From contig JAHRVB010000032.1 of NCBI GenBank assembly GCA_019090895.1, forward strand, positions 1 to 46,623: a stretch of DNA of 46,623 nucleotides. The letters run 5' to 3'. This document shows, piece after piece, positions 27,214 through 36,600 of the stretch; positions within the stretch are counted from its first letter, which is position 1, and the number at the start of each line of letters is the position of its first letter. The notes beneath the pieces were generated by a model that was not told the origin of the DNA, did no database searches, and saw only the letters and a list, made by a program, of their open reading frames with translations. The stretch is from Kangiellaceae bacterium (GTDB taxonomy: Bacteria; Pseudomonadota; Gammaproteobacteria; Enterobacterales; Kangiellaceae). Position numbers and translations under genes: made by a program.

Positions 27214-29811
27214 CTAGTTGGCTACAATGTTGACTAAACGTCCCGGCACAACGACTACTTTTCGTATTGTTTTGCCATCAATAAACTTAAGTACATTAGT
27301 ATCAGCGAGCGCGACTTTCTCAATGGACTCTTTGTCTAAATCCGCCGCCACTTCAATTTTTCCACGCGTTTTTCCATTCACTTGCAAAATGATCAAGATT
27401 TCATCTTGAACTAATGCTGTCTTATCACAAACAGGCCATTTTGAATCAACCACATAATTAGAATGACCAGCCAATGACCATAATTCTTGACAGATGTGTG
27501 GTACAACTGGACTTAATAGAAGTACTGTAGTGTCCAGCGCATGTTTAATAACTTGTTGGTCAACCGCATCTTTTATTTCAAATTTCACAATGGCATTGAC
27601 TAATTCCATTGTCGCTGCAATCGCAGTATTAAAAGAATGTCGACGGCCGAAGTCGTCAGTTACTTTTTCAATCGTTTGATTAGTCTTGCGGTAAATTTCT
27701 TTCTGAGTTTTATTCAGCGAATCACTATTAAAGGTTGTTACTTCAACCAGTGCTTTATCGGTATATGCTTTCCACAATCGTTTTAGGAATTTATGGGCAC
27801 CGTTGACGCCATCATCTCGCCATTCAAGTGTCTGCTCAGGAGGTGATGCAAACATTGTATAAAGTCTTGAAGTATCGGCACCGTATTCGTTAATTAATGC
27901 TTGCGGATCAACACCATTGTTCTTTGACTTCGACATTTTTTCCATGCCGGCCAAAATAACCGATTCTCCAGTGTCCTTTAGAGTCGCGCTGATAGCTTTA
28001 CCTTTACTGTCTTTTTCGACGTCGACTTCTTCTATAGTGTGATAGTTTTTAGTCCCTTTTGCGTCTTTGGTCACAAACGTTTCGGCAAGAACCATTCCCT
28101 GAGTTAACAACTTTTTTGCAGGTTCGTCGGAATTCACTAATCCAGCATCTCGCATTAACTTATGAAAGAAACGGAAATAAAGTAAATGCATAGTCGCATG
28201 CTCTATACCGCCGACATATTGATCGACGGGTAGCCAGTAATTAGCTTCTTCGCTTTCAAGCATGGCAGTATCACAATCAGGCGTCGTGTACCGAGCGTAG
28301 TACCAACTAGATTCCATAAACGTATCAAATGTATCGGTTTCTCGCTTTCCTGCAACGCCTTCAATAACCACATCTTGGAATGATGCATTATTAATGAGTG
28401 GAGAATTTGCGCCATCCAAAACCAAATCCGTTGGTAGCTCTACCGGAAACTCCTTAGCTGTCACCATTTCGCCCGTTTCAAGTTTAATCATTGGAATCGG
28501 CGCGCCCCAGAAACGCTGTCTAGAAACGCCCCAATCTCTGATTCGATAATTCACTTGTTTCTGACCTAAGCCCTTATTTTCTAGCCACCTCGCGATAGCT
28601 TGCAAAGCATCGTCAGATGTAAGCCCATCAAATTCACCTGAATTAATTAATGTACCTTTTTCAGTGAAGGCCGACTGGTCCAAATTGCATTGGATGTCGC
28701 TTCCTTCTACAGCATCAATTACTTGCTTAATTTCGATACCGTATTTATGGGCAAATTCCCAGTCGCGTTGGTCATGTCCTGGAACGGCCATAACAGCACC
28801 AGAACCGTAATCCATCAGCACGAAATTGGCGACCCAGACATCAATTAATTCACCTGTCACCGGATGAACAGCTTTCACACCCGTTGCCATGCCTTTCTTT
28901 TCCATGGTGGCAATGTCCGCTTCTGCGGTGGTGCTTTGGTTACATTCAGCTATAAATTTCGCTAACTCAGGATTGGTCTTAGCAGCCTCACTTGCAATCG
29001 GATGCTTAGCGGCAACTCCAAGATAAGTCACCCCCATTAAAGTGTCGGGACGAGTGGTATATATGCTGACCTTTTCATCAGAGTTTTCTAAACCAAAAGA
29101 CATCTCGACGCCTTCCGAGCGGCCAATCCAGTTACGTTGTTGAGTTTTGACGCTATCAGGCCATCCATCAAGTTCGTCAATACTGTCGAGCAACTCTTCT
29201 GCGTAGGCTGTTATTCGAATAAACCATTGATCGATTTCTTTCTTCTCAACCGGCGTATCACATCGCCAGCAACAACCATCGTGCACTTGCTCGTTGGCCA
29301 GTACCGTTTCGTCATGGGGGCACCAGTTAACAGCCGATGTCTTTTTATAAGCTAGATCTTTTTCGACCAATTGGGTAAAGAACCATTGCTCCCATTTGTA
29401 ATACTCTGGCTTACAAGTGGTTACTTCTCTTTCCCAATCGTAAGCAAAACCAAGGCTTTGTAATTGCTTTTTCATGTAGGCAATATTTTCAACGGTCCAA
29501 GTACTTGGCTGTGCTTTGTTTTTAATGGCTGCGTTTTCAGCAGGAAGGCCAAATGCATCCCAGCCCATTGGTTGTAATACGTTTTTCCCGTTCATTCGAT
29601 GAAAACGAGAAATCACATCACCAATGGTATAATTTCTAACGTGTCCCATATGAAGGCGTCCACTAGGGTAAGGCAACATAGAGAGGCAATAGAATTTTTC
29701 TTTGCTACTATCCTGTACAGCTTTAAAGACCTTATTTTCGGTCCAAATATCCTGTATTCGAGTTTCTATTTCTTGTGGATTGTATTCTTGCTGCTCGGCT
29801 TCAGTTTGCAT
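27214..29811 (-). CDS. leuS: leucyl-tRNA synthetase
   Basis: Class Ia aminoacyl-tRNA synthetase charging tRNA-Leu. From ATG 29811 the protein has 865 residues, the usual length. It shows the HIGH motif as HMGH in [20 protein letters not shown], a zinc-domain [13 protein letters not shown], the CP1 editing domain ([29 protein letters not shown] [15 protein letters not shown]), [16 protein letters not shown], and KMSKS in [16 protein letters not shown] two codons upstream is less likely. It begins the long minus-strand cluster running to dedA. Confidence 0.98.
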   Translation of the reverse strand: MQTEAEQQEYNPQEIETRIQDIWTENKVFKAVQDSSKEKFYCLSMLPYPSGRLHMGHVRNYTIGDVISRFHRMNGKNVLQPMGWDAFGLPAENAAIKNKAQPSTWTVENIAYMKKQLQSLGFAYDWEREVTTCKPEYYKWEQWFFTQLVEKDLAYKKTSAVNWCPHDETVLANEQVHDGCCWRCDTPVEKKEIDQWFIRITAYAEELLDSIDELDGWPDSVKTQQRNWIGRSEGVEMSFGLENSDEKVSIYTTRPDTLMGVTYLGVAAKHPIASEAAKTNPELAKFIAECNQSTTAEADIATMEKKGMATGVKAVHPVTGELIDVWVANFVLMDYGSGAVMAVPGHDQRDWEFAHKYGIEIKQVIDAVEGSDIQCNLDQSAFTEKGTLINSGEFDGLTSDDALQAIARWLENKGLGQKQVNYRIRDWGVSRQRFWGAPIPMIKLETGEMVTAKEFPVELPTDLVLDGANSPLINNASFQDVVIEGVAGKRETDTFDTFMESSWYYARYTTPDCDTAMLESEEANYWLPVDQYVGGIEHATMHLLYFRFFHKLMRDAGLVNSDEPAKKLLTQGMVLAETFVTKDAKGTKNYHTIEEVDVEKDSKGKAISATLKDTGESVILAGMEKMSKSKNNGVDPQALINEYGADTSRLYTMFASPPEQTLEWRDDGVNGAHKFLKRLWKAYTDKALVEVTTFNSDSLNKTQKEIYRKTNQTIEKVTDDFGRRHSFNTAIAATMELVNAIVKFEIKDAVDQQVIKHALDTTVLLLSPVVPHICQELWSLAGHSNYVVDSKWPVCDKTALVQDEILIILQVNGKTRGKIEVAADLDKESIEKVALADTNVLKFIDGKTIRKVVVVPGRLVNIVAN

Positions 29812-30194
29812 TCGCAATAATTCTCTAAATATGACTTCTTAACGTTACTTACCGTATGGTTTATTCCGAAACTCAGGGTTAAATTCACTAACTGAATTCA
29901 CTTTAAGAGAGGAGAATCATCCAAAAGACGGCTTAAATGAGGTTGAAGATGTCAAGCACCTTCAGGTAGGCGTGATTTTAACGATTTTGCAGGCTAAGGA
30001 ACAGTGTTAATAGCAGTTAGTGAAGATTAAGCTCGCAAAAAAGGCTCCAATAATCAAGATCAGGACAAATTCTCGCATTCTAGACCTTTATCAGCCAATT
30101 TATCCCCATATATTTGTTCTTTTTTGGTGTTCAACCAAACCTTTTCGATATCACCAGCGTCTTATCAGGAAAGAAACAACGAGGGGAACACAAA
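29812..30194. other. 383-bp divergent intergenic region upstream of leuS and the coiled-coil gene
   Basis: It holds promoters for the leuS cluster (minus) and the coiled-coil gene (plus). I see no RNA gene, T-box-like structure or coding remnant. Short in-frame stretches are open (for example from 30020) but lack ribosome-binding sites and family resemblance. Confidence 0.4.
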
Positions 30195-30737
30195 ATGAAG
30201 ACTTCACTCTGGCTCAATCCACTATTATCGATGATTGCAACACTGTCAATGTGCATAATTCTTAGTGTTAGTCACGATATAAGCGCATCGCCACACCATG
30301 AAATATCAATTAGCCATAACGGCAATGAAAGAATTTATCATGTTAATGGCAAGTCATTTACTTATGACCAATTAGGTGCTGAAGATAAGGCCAAGCTTTC
30401 GGAACTTGAGGGCAAGCTCAAGGACTTAGAATTAGCACTAGAATTTGACGAATCAAAAATGGAGAAATGGGAGCGAAAAATGGAGCGAGTTGCGCGCAAA
30501 ATAGAACGCAAAGTCGCGATGTTTGAATCTTCATTCGATCGTGACTCATTTGAAGAAGTTTCCGAAAAGTTGGCTGAGAGTGGCCGTCATCTTGAAATTG
30601 AAATGGATAAATTAGAACAACATCTAAGATCAATCGAAGCAAATATACCGAAAATCGATAGCGCGTTGATTAATAATCTAAAGGGCGAGGCAAGACAGTT
30701 GGAAGCGCTTCTGATCGAAATTGCCGACTCACTCTAA
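30195..30737 (+). CDS. secreted coiled-coil protein of unknown function
   Basis: Not recognised as a named family. ATG 30195 has a strong Shine-Dalgarno (GAGGGG, about 9 nt upstream), so the open frame upstream of it is not used. The 180-residue product has a signal peptide (LLSMIATLSMCIILSV..., cleavage near ISA-SPHH). A short beta-like stretch follows (ISISHNGNERIYHVNGK) and then a long charged heptad-rich coiled coil (about 65-180: LSELEGKLKDLELALE, WERKMERVARKIERKV). It is monocistronic, ending at a hairpin. The layout suggests a periplasmic structural or chaperone-like protein, but this is inference. Confidence 0.75.
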   Translation: MKTSLWLNPLLSMIATLSMCIILSVSHDISASPHHEISISHNGNERIYHVNGKSFTYDQLGAEDKAKLSELEGKLKDLELALEFDESKMEKWERKMERVARKIERKVAMFESSFDRDSFEEVSEKLAESGRHLEIEMDKLEQHLRSIEANIPKIDSALINNLKGEARQLEALLIEIADSL

Positions 30738-30758
30738 ATCGACATTAGTTATTATCTA

Positions 30759-30790
30759 AATGCCAACGAGGTTCTCACTTCGCTGGCATT
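30759..30790. terminator. bidirectional terminator-like hairpin
   Basis: Stem AATGCCA-a-CG / CG-c-TGGCATT around a 12-nt loop, between two convergent genes (stops at 30737 and 30799). The T-tract is weak (AACTCAATTT on plus). Confidence 0.45.
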
Positions 30791-30798
30791 AACTCAAT

Positions 30799-31158
30799 TT
30801 AACTTAAAGTAAGATCAGACTTTTTCTCAAACGTTTCCCAAAGGTACTCGAGCGCGCTTGCCAGTTCGATATCTTTTTCAGTGACTTGCCCCCCAGATTG
30901 CGTGGTAGACAACCAAATTTGAAGCCGATTGTAACTGTTGGCCCAACAAGGATGATGGTCGAATTTAGCGATAGGACCATCTGCTGCCGTGGACATAAAT
31001 CGAAGCGCTTGTTCAAATGAGCTAAATTGGTAACTGCGATAAAGTACCTTGTGTGGGTTTTCTAATATTAAGACAGGCTCAACAAACACCCAATGAGAGA
31101 GTTTCTTCGGCAGAACCGTTCCTTCGGGATAATATGTCTTATGAGTTTTTTGAGTCAT
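30799..31158 (-). CDS. pterin-4a-carbinolamine dehydratase-like protein lacking canonical catalytic residues
   Basis: The 119-residue protein is clearly of the PCD/DCoH (PhhB) fold: YQFSSFEQALRFM, KFDHHPCWANSYNRLQIWL, SGGQVTEKDIELA. True dehydratases recycle 4a-hydroxytetrahydrobiopterin and carry Glu (DCoH Glu57), HH(P) (His61/62) and a third His (His79). Here HHP is kept, but the Glu position is Ala (IAKFDHH) and the third His is Thr (STTQSGG). The first 25 residues are an extra N-terminal stretch. No phenylalanine hydroxylase is nearby. It lies 43 bp after galM on the same strand. Activity is therefore doubtful; a moonlighting or molybdopterin-related role is possible. Confidence 0.8.
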   Translation of the reverse strand: MTQKTHKTYYPEGTVLPKKLSHWVFVEPVLILENPHKVLYRSYQFSSFEQALRFMSTAADGPIAKFDHHPCWANSYNRLQIWLSTTQSGGQVTEKDIELASALEYLWETFEKKSDLTLS

Positions 31159-31201
31159 TTAATACTCTCAAGAAGTCAAAAATATGGGTCCTTACATCTA
31201 C

Positions 31202-32275
31202 CTATTCATCATCAAACTGATAGACCATTTTGTGACGATATAATTCTCCCGGTTTAAGCAGGCAGTTAGGATAATCCGGCCGGTTTGGTGTATTGGGAAA
31301 AAACTGCGGCTCGAGGCAGATCCCTTGATGAGCTTTAAACTCTCCCCCCAAATGATTACCCGTATAAATTTGCAATCCCGGCTTATTGGTCCACAGCGTC
31401 ATGGTAATATTTGACGAGGGTGAATACAAACTCGCAGCCTTGACTAACTCGCCAAGGGGTAATTGATGCCCACCCTCACTCGACTTCGAATGATGACTTT
31501 GTGCTAATACGAAATTATGATCGATTCCGTTGTTAGAAATGATTTGTTCGTCATCAGAAAGCAGCAATTTTTCAAGACTCTGTTGCCGCCTGAAATCAAA
31601 GTCTGTATTGATCACCTCTCGCGTCTCTAACAATGGAATTCCATCGCTTTTAATCGGTAAAAAATGGTCTGCCGCGACTTGCAATTGATGCTGTTTGATC
31701 GTCGAATCATTACTCAAGTTCAAATTAAAATATGCGTGTCCGGTCAGATTAACAGGGGTCTGTCTATCTGTAGTCGCCGAAATATCAATGGTCACTTTAT
31801 TATCATTGGTAACTCCATAGACGACCTGAACTTTTAGGTTACCAGGGAAACCATTCTCTCCATCAGCCGATTCACAGCTCATGATAATTTCATTGCTGCT
31901 TCCGTTGCCGTTTTTCTCAACGTTCCAAAATTTCTTATTTAGTCCGTCGGACCCTCCATGTAAACAGTTTGTGCCTTCATTAGAATCGATAAGATTCGGT
32001 TTTCCGTCAATCTCAAAGTTAGAGTTTTCAATTCGATTACAAAACCGGCCGACAATAGTGCCCATGTAATTATCTTGAGTCAGATAGCTTTCTAACCGCT
32101 TGGGCTTTATAAGAACTTCCGTTTTTTGTTTAACGTTAGCACCAATAGAATTCGGTACTTTCGCTCCAGAGAGAGGTACTCTAATCGAGTGTAAAATAGC
32201 ACCATAATTCAAGCAGGTGACTTCCATACCTGAATCATTTGAAATGGTCATTTTTTCTATTTTGCTAGACATCAT
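31202..32275 (-). CDS. galM: aldose 1-epimerase (mutarotase)
   Basis: Interconverts alpha and beta anomers of aldoses such as galactose and glucose. The 357-residue protein has the mutarotase landmarks: GRFCNRIENSNFEIDG, CLHGGSDGLNKKFWNV, VNLTGHAYFNLN (catalytic His), DFDFR, and GICLEPQFFPNTPN (catalytic Glu). No signal peptide is evident. No gal operon genes adjoin it; the downstream neighbour is the PCD-like gene. Substrate range is unknown. Confidence 0.9.
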   Translation of the reverse strand: MMSSKIEKMTISNDSGMEVTCLNYGAILHSIRVPLSGAKVPNSIGANVKQKTEVLIKPKRLESYLTQDNYMGTIVGRFCNRIENSNFEIDGKPNLIDSNEGTNCLHGGSDGLNKKFWNVEKNGNGSSNEIIMSCESADGENGFPGNLKVQVVYGVTNDNKVTIDISATTDRQTPVNLTGHAYFNLNLSNDSTIKQHQLQVAADHFLPIKSDGIPLLETREVINTDFDFRRQQSLEKLLLSDDEQIISNNGIDHNFVLAQSHHSKSSEGGHQLPLGELVKAASLYSPSSNITMTLWTNKPGLQIYTGNHLGGEFKAHQGICLEPQFFPNTPNRPDYPNCLLKPGELYRHKMVYQFDDE

Positions 32276-32428
32276 CTCGAGACATTATCCGTAGAACATT
32301 ATTCGTATAAAGAAATCCCATCATATAAAAGAGCGGCGACATACGGAAGGGGTCAGGCCAAATCAGATAGATCGAACTTTTATGTTCTTCGGATTTGAAC
32401 CTGCGAAATGAAGAAGTCAAGTTTATCG

Positions 32429-32908
32429 CTACGCAGTCTCTGACAAAGGAGTCTCAGGAAAGATCATTAATTCAGGTTCTTCAATAGATATCGGTGCAGA
32501 AAACAGATAACCCTGCACTTGCTCAAATCCCAACTGTTTCGCTAGCTTAAACTGAGAAGGCGTTTCAATTCCTTCAGCGACAGTCTTCTTTGATAGTTTT
32601 TTACACAAAGGCACTAAGCTTTCAAGAATCGCCAAGGTGATACTATCGTCTTCCATTTCCTTAATAAAACTCCGATCAAACTTAATTTTATCCGCAGGAA
32701 GAGACTTTAGATAATTTAGCGAAGAATAGCCGATGCCAAAATCATCAACCGAAATATGAATACCGAGTTGATGTAATAAGTCTAATGTTTGCTTGCCAGC
32801 AACAATACTTTTGATGGCTGAGTTTTCGGTAATTTCAATGTATAACTGATCGGCAGCACAGATTAAATTCTCTTTTAATATCGGCACTTTAGTCAGTATA
32901 GGTAACAT
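32429..32908 (-). pseudogene. N-terminally truncated EAL-domain (cyclic-di-GMP phosphodiesterase) remnant
   Basis: The 159-residue frame is the C-terminal two-thirds of an EAL domain: YIEITENSAI, VDDFGIGYSSLNYLKSLPADKIKFDRSFI, TVAEGIETPSQFK, QGYLFSAPIS. The domain should start with the ExL motif and an NxS strand; these roughly 90 residues, and any GGDEF, PAS or membrane part, are missing. Upstream the frame continues only 12 codons to a stop and does not resemble EAL. Thus it lacks the EAL glutamate and several metal ligands, and is unlikely to be an active phosphodiesterase. It could be a decayed gene or a c-di-GMP-binding relic. It lies next to a junction with the metal-receptor locus. Confidence 0.75.
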
Positions 32909-33054
32909 CTTGTAAACTTTCTGTTTCCATTCTAAAAAATACGCTCAGCGTGATACTTTTTATCGTCGTATTGTCACTATTCAAGACTTCGAAAATACTT
33001 TGTCACAAATTTGACATCAATAACAGTTGAAAATCGACTCGCAGCTATGAGAAT

Positions 33055-33351
33055 ATGTCGCCCATGAAAATCGGTCTAAGACAATTCGCGGCTCTCGCAC
33101 TCATACTAAGCTGGATATTTGCGCAAAATGTTCAACTTCAGCATGAATATAGCAGTGAGCATCTGTCCCAAACTGAATCTCATCTTTGTCTTTCTCATGT
33201 TAATGACAATGATGACTTAAGTCTTTCGTCCGTTAATCATAGTGAAATAACATTACTCACAGAATCGGCTTCGAGTATTGCGATTTCCTGCTCTACATTT
33301 TCCAAAACCACTGCCTACCATTCCCGCGCACCCCCTATTTCTCACAGTTAA
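33055..33351 (+). CDS. small exported protein upstream of the metal receptor
   Basis: The 98-residue product begins with an N-terminal hydrophobic segment (FAALALILSWIFA), probably a signal peptide. The mature part has several His residues (LQHEYSSEHL, ESHLCLSHVND) and two cysteines. Small His-containing proteins of this kind often precede zinc-type TonB receptors, where they are described as zinc-uptake chaperone-like; that link is by context, not by a firm match. ATG 33055 follows GAGA; ATG 33064 (MKIGLRQF) is an alternative start. The stop is about 100 bp before the receptor start. Confidence 0.6.
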   Translation: MSPMKIGLRQFAALALILSWIFAQNVQLQHEYSSEHLSQTESHLCLSHVNDNDDLSLSSVNHSEITLLTESASSIAISCSTFSKTTAYHSRAPPISHS

Positions 33352-33453
33352 CACCCATTTAATATATCGGTGCTTTATTGCGCCTAATACTTTGAGCCTA
33401 TTCTTTGTTTAGAAAGAATGTCGGTTGTAATATCAATGAATGTGAGATTTAAA

Positions 33454-35802
33454 ATGAAACGCTATTTACCCTTGGCTGCCGTAGCAGGTATGACTTTTTC
33501 CAGTGCATTATCAGCCAAAACAATTAACTTAGAAATACATAATACCGCTCGCTCCCCCCTTAGTAATGTCACTATCAAGGTCAGAGGAACAACCATTGAA
33601 TCAGTTACCGATGCCAATGGCCGAGTTATTCTCGACTTAGGGATAGGTCAACATACCATCGATGTTGAAGCGAACGAGCAAACCCATTTTCACCATCAAA
33701 TAGACATTACTGAACAAGGTGATTATTCTGCAACTAGCCCAATACTCATTTCGTTAATTTCTGAGCCAGAACATAAACTGGTGATCAATGCTAATCCTCT
33801 GGAACACACCGCTCTCGATATGGCGACTCCGATAATTCTTATTGCGGGCGACGAATTAATATCTAAGAAAGCCGGGACTTTGGGTGAAATCTTGCAGCTG
33901 GAACCAGGGCTGAGCGTTTCTTCTTTTGGCCCAGCCGTTTCTAGGCCGATCATTAGAGGCTTAGGCGGCTCGCGGGTAAAGATCACCAACAATCAAATGA
34001 CAGTTCTGGACGCTTCGACCAATAGTGCCGATCACGATGTTGGATTAGAACCGCTACTCGCCGAGCAAATCGAAGTGGTTAAAGGACCAGCGACTTTGTT
34101 GTACGGAAGTGGCGCAATCGGTGGTGTTATCAATATCACCGATCGGAAAATCAATTCCAGCCCCGTTGAGGAGCTTACCGGCGGTATTGAATTACGACTG
34201 GGCGATTCAGCTACGAGTGAAGAATCAGCTGTTCTTACTCTCGATGGTGGCACTGAAAGTTGGAACTGGCATGTCGATGGTTATTCTAGCGAAACCGATG
34301 ATTTAGAAATCCCAGGCTTTGCTGAGTCTCACATTTTTCGTGCACACGAAGAAGAAGAGCATGAAGGCGAAGAACCTGAAGATGAGCATGGCGATGAAGT
34401 CGCAGGAGTGCTTGAAAATAGCTCCAGTAAGAACACCGGTTTCAATTTAGGAAGTACATGGCTTTTCGGTGAGAAAGATTATTTTGGCATCTCGGTTGGG
34501 CAAATCGATAAAGAATATGGCATTCCAGGTCATGCAGAACATGGCGAGCATGGTGAAGAGGAACACGAAGAAGAAGAACATGAGGACGAGCACGAAGAAG
34601 GTGTAGCTATAGATATGGAGCAAACCCGATACGACATGCAACTTGGGCTCGAACAACCAATGGCTGGAATTGACTCATTATTTGCCGGTGTTTCTTACAC
34701 GGACTATCAACATCAAGAGTTGGAAGGCGATGAAATAGGAACAAAGTTCGAAAACGAAGCTTCTGAGTTTCGTGGCTATATAAAACACGCTATGTGGAAT
34801 GGATGGACCGGAGTTATTGGAACTCAGTTTGGCAATCGCGACTTTTCCTCTGTCGGTGAAGAAGCCATTATTCCAGCATCAACCACTAAAAACGCCGCTC
34901 TTTTTTGGTTAGAAGAAAAACACTTCGGTGATTTAAAGTGGGAGCTCGGCGCTCGATTTGAAAAGCAAACTATCGAAGCCGTTCAACAAGCCGATGTTGA
35001 TTCATCAGGGGTTAGCTACTCAATCGGAGCTGTATATTCACTAGCGAAACACAACAAATTAGCTGTCAATTTGTCCCACGCCACTCGCTTTGCTTCTGTC
35101 GAAGAATTATTTGTAGACGGTGCTCACTTAGCCACCCGCTCTTACGAAATAGGTAACAGTGATCTAGAAGACGAAACTTCAAATAACTTTGATTTTTCTT
35201 ATCGCTTTGAAACCACTGGATTCAGTGGTGAACTTAATCTATTTTGGAATGATTTTTTTGACTTTATCTATGCTCAAAATGCAACATTAGTAGACAGCTG
35301 TGTTACTCAAGAAGCATTTGATTTAGCTGAAGAAGATGATTTACTACTTGTTTGTTACCAACAGCAAGATGCAACTTACAAAGGTGTCGAATTACAAATC
35401 GAAATCCCTTTGATTGACAGCAATGGTCATCAGTTGAGCATGGATTTATTTGCCGACAAAGTAACGGCTGAATTGAATAATGGTGATTACCTTCCCCGAA
35501 TCCCAAGCTCTAAAGCTGGAATTCAATTTAACTATGACTACAAAGATTGGTCAGCAAGCTTAGTTTGGATTAACCATACCTCTCAAAAAGATACTGGTAC
35601 CAACGAACTTCCGACCGAAGGATTCAAACAGCTCGAAATGGAAACGATCTATCGACTTCCTATTCGTGACCAAGATCTTTTCTTTTATCTAAAAGGAAAG
35701 AACTTACTGGATAAAGAATCTCGTGACCATAGTTCGTTCATCAAGGATCTCGCACCACGTGCGGGCAGAAGTTTTCAGCTAGGAATGCGATATAGTTTTT
35801 AG
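33454..35802 (+). CDS. TonB-dependent receptor with His/Glu-rich loops, probable metal (zinc) uptake
   Basis: Outer-membrane beta-barrel for TonB-driven uptake. From ATG 33454 (GTGAGA Shine-Dalgarno, signal peptide ending ALSA-KTIN) it has 782 residues. Residues about 22-105 form a carboxypeptidase-regulatory-like beta sandwich. The plug follows (GTLGEILQLEPGLSV, RPIIRGLGGSRVKI, VKGPATLLYGSGAIGGVINI). The barrel ends in a terminal Phe (GMRYSF). Two acidic His clusters sit in predicted extracellular loops, near residues 294-315 (AHEEEEHEGEE) and 360-382 (GHAEHGEHGEEEHEEEEHED). This resembles ZnuD-type zinc receptors. No clear Zur box is seen upstream. Upstream ATG 33418 would put 12 residues before the signal peptide. 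Confidence 0.88.
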   Translation: MKRYLPLAAVAGMTFSSALSAKTINLEIHNTARSPLSNVTIKVRGTTIESVTDANGRVILDLGIGQHTIDVEANEQTHFHHQIDITEQGDYSATSPILISLISEPEHKLVINANPLEHTALDMATPIILIAGDELISKKAGTLGEILQLEPGLSVSSFGPAVSRPIIRGLGGSRVKITNNQMTVLDASTNSADHDVGLEPLLAEQIEVVKGPATLLYGSGAIGGVINITDRKINSSPVEELTGGIELRLGDSATSEESAVLTLDGGTESWNWHVDGYSSETDDLEIPGFAESHIFRAHEEEEHEGEEPEDEHGDEVAGVLENSSSKNTGFNLGSTWLFGEKDYFGISVGQIDKEYGIPGHAEHGEHGEEEHEEEEHEDEHEEGVAIDMEQTRYDMQLGLEQPMAGIDSLFAGVSYTDYQHQELEGDEIGTKFENEASEFRGYIKHAMWNGWTGVIGTQFGNRDFSSVGEEAIIPASTTKNAALFWLEEKHFGDLKWELGARFEKQTIEAVQQADVDSSGVSYSIGAVYSLAKHNKLAVNLSHATRFASVEELFVDGAHLATRSYEIGNSDLEDETSNNFDFSYRFETTGFSGELNLFWNDFFDFIYAQNATLVDSCVTQEAFDLAEEDDLLLVCYQQQDATYKGVELQIEIPLIDSNGHQLSMDLFADKVTAELNNGDYLPRIPSSKAGIQFNYDYKDWSASLVWINHTSQKDTGTNELPTEGFKQLEMETIYRLPIRDQDLFFYLKGKNLLDKESRDHSSFIKDLAPRAGRSFQLGMRYSF

Positions 35803-36031
35803 TTTACAAATTTCTGTATAGTTAAAGTGGGAAACCATGTAGTAGTTTTCTACTTTAGCTAGTTTGAAATGTCTTAGAGATCGTGAGTGACTAGGGTACC
35901 CTAACAACGAAGGTTAGAATAAAAGTATATTGCTGAGATAAGCTTTCCAAAACATCTAATCCAAGTAATATTGCAGCTATTCTCAAAGCACGCACTAACA
36001 AATTTCGATTTACCAAATTAGCCTCTATACA
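35803..36031. other. intergenic region after the TonB receptor, bordering the cassette-like array
   Basis: Apart from the hairpin at 35821-35859, it contains a small inverted repeat CTAAC/GTTAG near 35903-35919. I see no coding remnant. It separates the plus-strand receptor from the minus-strand array. Confidence 0.35.
35821..35859 (+). terminator. long stem-loop after the TonB receptor gene
   Basis: GTTAAAGTGGGAAAC (35821-35835) pairs with GTTTTCTACTTTAGC (35845-35859): 15 consecutive pairs including three G-U, with a 9-nt loop. It begins 18 bp after the stop. No T-run follows directly, so termination strength is uncertain. Confidence 0.5.
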
Positions 36032-36088
36032 CTTTAATACTTAAAGCATGCGTGCGTTTTTTGCGTCGCCTTGCCTTTGATTATTAAA
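36032..36088 (-). other. attC-like site A (57 bp, divergent ends)
   Basis: On the minus strand it begins TTTAATAATC and ends TATTAAAG. The outer arms TTTAATA/TATTAAA pair; AAAGGCA pairs with TGCTTT leaving one extra base; a GC-rich centre (GGCGACGC...CGCACGC) flanks an A-run. It lies 8 bp after the stop of the 36096-36578 gene. Nested arms with an unpaired base and the size fit attC, but the crossover GTT is ATT here, so it would be a decayed or atypical site. Confidence 0.4.
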
Positions 36089-36095
36089 TGAGAAT

Positions 36096-36578
36096 CTACA
36101 GCCGATTCCATTTAGTACCTTTCCATTTTACTCTGCCTATAATAACTTTCGAGCTGCTCAACGCTGGAACACCACCGCCTAGGCAATTCAAGCAAACGAT
36201 AAAGTTTTTCGACTTAGGAGAATGCATTGAAAAGCCACCAACGCCAGGGCTATAGGGATGTGAACTACTCATTTTGAACATGAGATCGCCCTCCGCAATA
36301 TAGAACATATCTGATTTTTCAACACTTTGATAAACACGACCCTCAATAACTTTTCCATTGGAGAGTATCGGGATGCTTGTCCTTACAAAGTGAACCACTT
36401 TACCTTTGTATTTAAAATTGCCAACTAAACTCCTTGACCAAGTTTCATCTTTGTCGATGATCTCATATCTAGTGAAGGTCGCCCCAAAATCAACTTCCCT
36501 TGGGATGTCACCGCTGGCGTCATCCCCTGCAAACCCAGGCGATGAAAATAACAATATAAGTAATAAACAAAATCTCAT
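36096..36578 (-). CDS. secreted hypothetical protein (160 aa) in the cassette-like array
   Basis: No family recognised. ATG 36578 has a good Shine-Dalgarno (AGGAAAG, 5 nt upstream) and starts a signal peptide (MRFCLLLILLFSSPGFAG). The open frame continues 28 codons upstream, but that part overlaps the attC-like site B region and lacks a better start. The mature part is beta-rich, with GNFKYKGKVVHFVRTSIP and a CLNCLGGG dicysteine motif near residue 133. It is in the same orientation as the two neighbouring array genes. Confidence 0.65.
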   Translation of the reverse strand: MRFCLLLILLFSSPGFAGDDASGDIPREVDFGATFTRYEIIDKDETWSRSLVGNFKYKGKVVHFVRTSIPILSNGKVIEGRVYQSVEKSDMFYIAEGDLMFKMSSSHPYSPGVGGFSMHSPKSKNFIVCLNCLGGGVPALSSSKVIIGRVKWKGTKWNRL

Positions 36579-36600
36579 GGCTTTCCTGGGCACTTTACGC

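Noticed and set aside
27214..29811. Attenuator or T-box ahead of leuS
   Set aside because: No leader peptide rich in Leu codons and no T-box sequence is visible in 29812-30194; T-boxes are not expected in gammaproteobacteria.
30020..30265. 81-codon open frame upstream of the coiled-coil gene
   Set aside because: Overlaps the real start in another frame and lacks a ribosome-binding site; looks like chance.
33352..33453. Search for a Zur or Fur box in front of the receptor gene
   Set aside because: No convincing palindrome of either consensus was found by eye.
34447..34656. Minus-strand open frame rich in Phe/Val inside the receptor gene
   Set aside because: It is the complement of the GAA/GAG-rich His/Glu loop; composition alone keeps it open.
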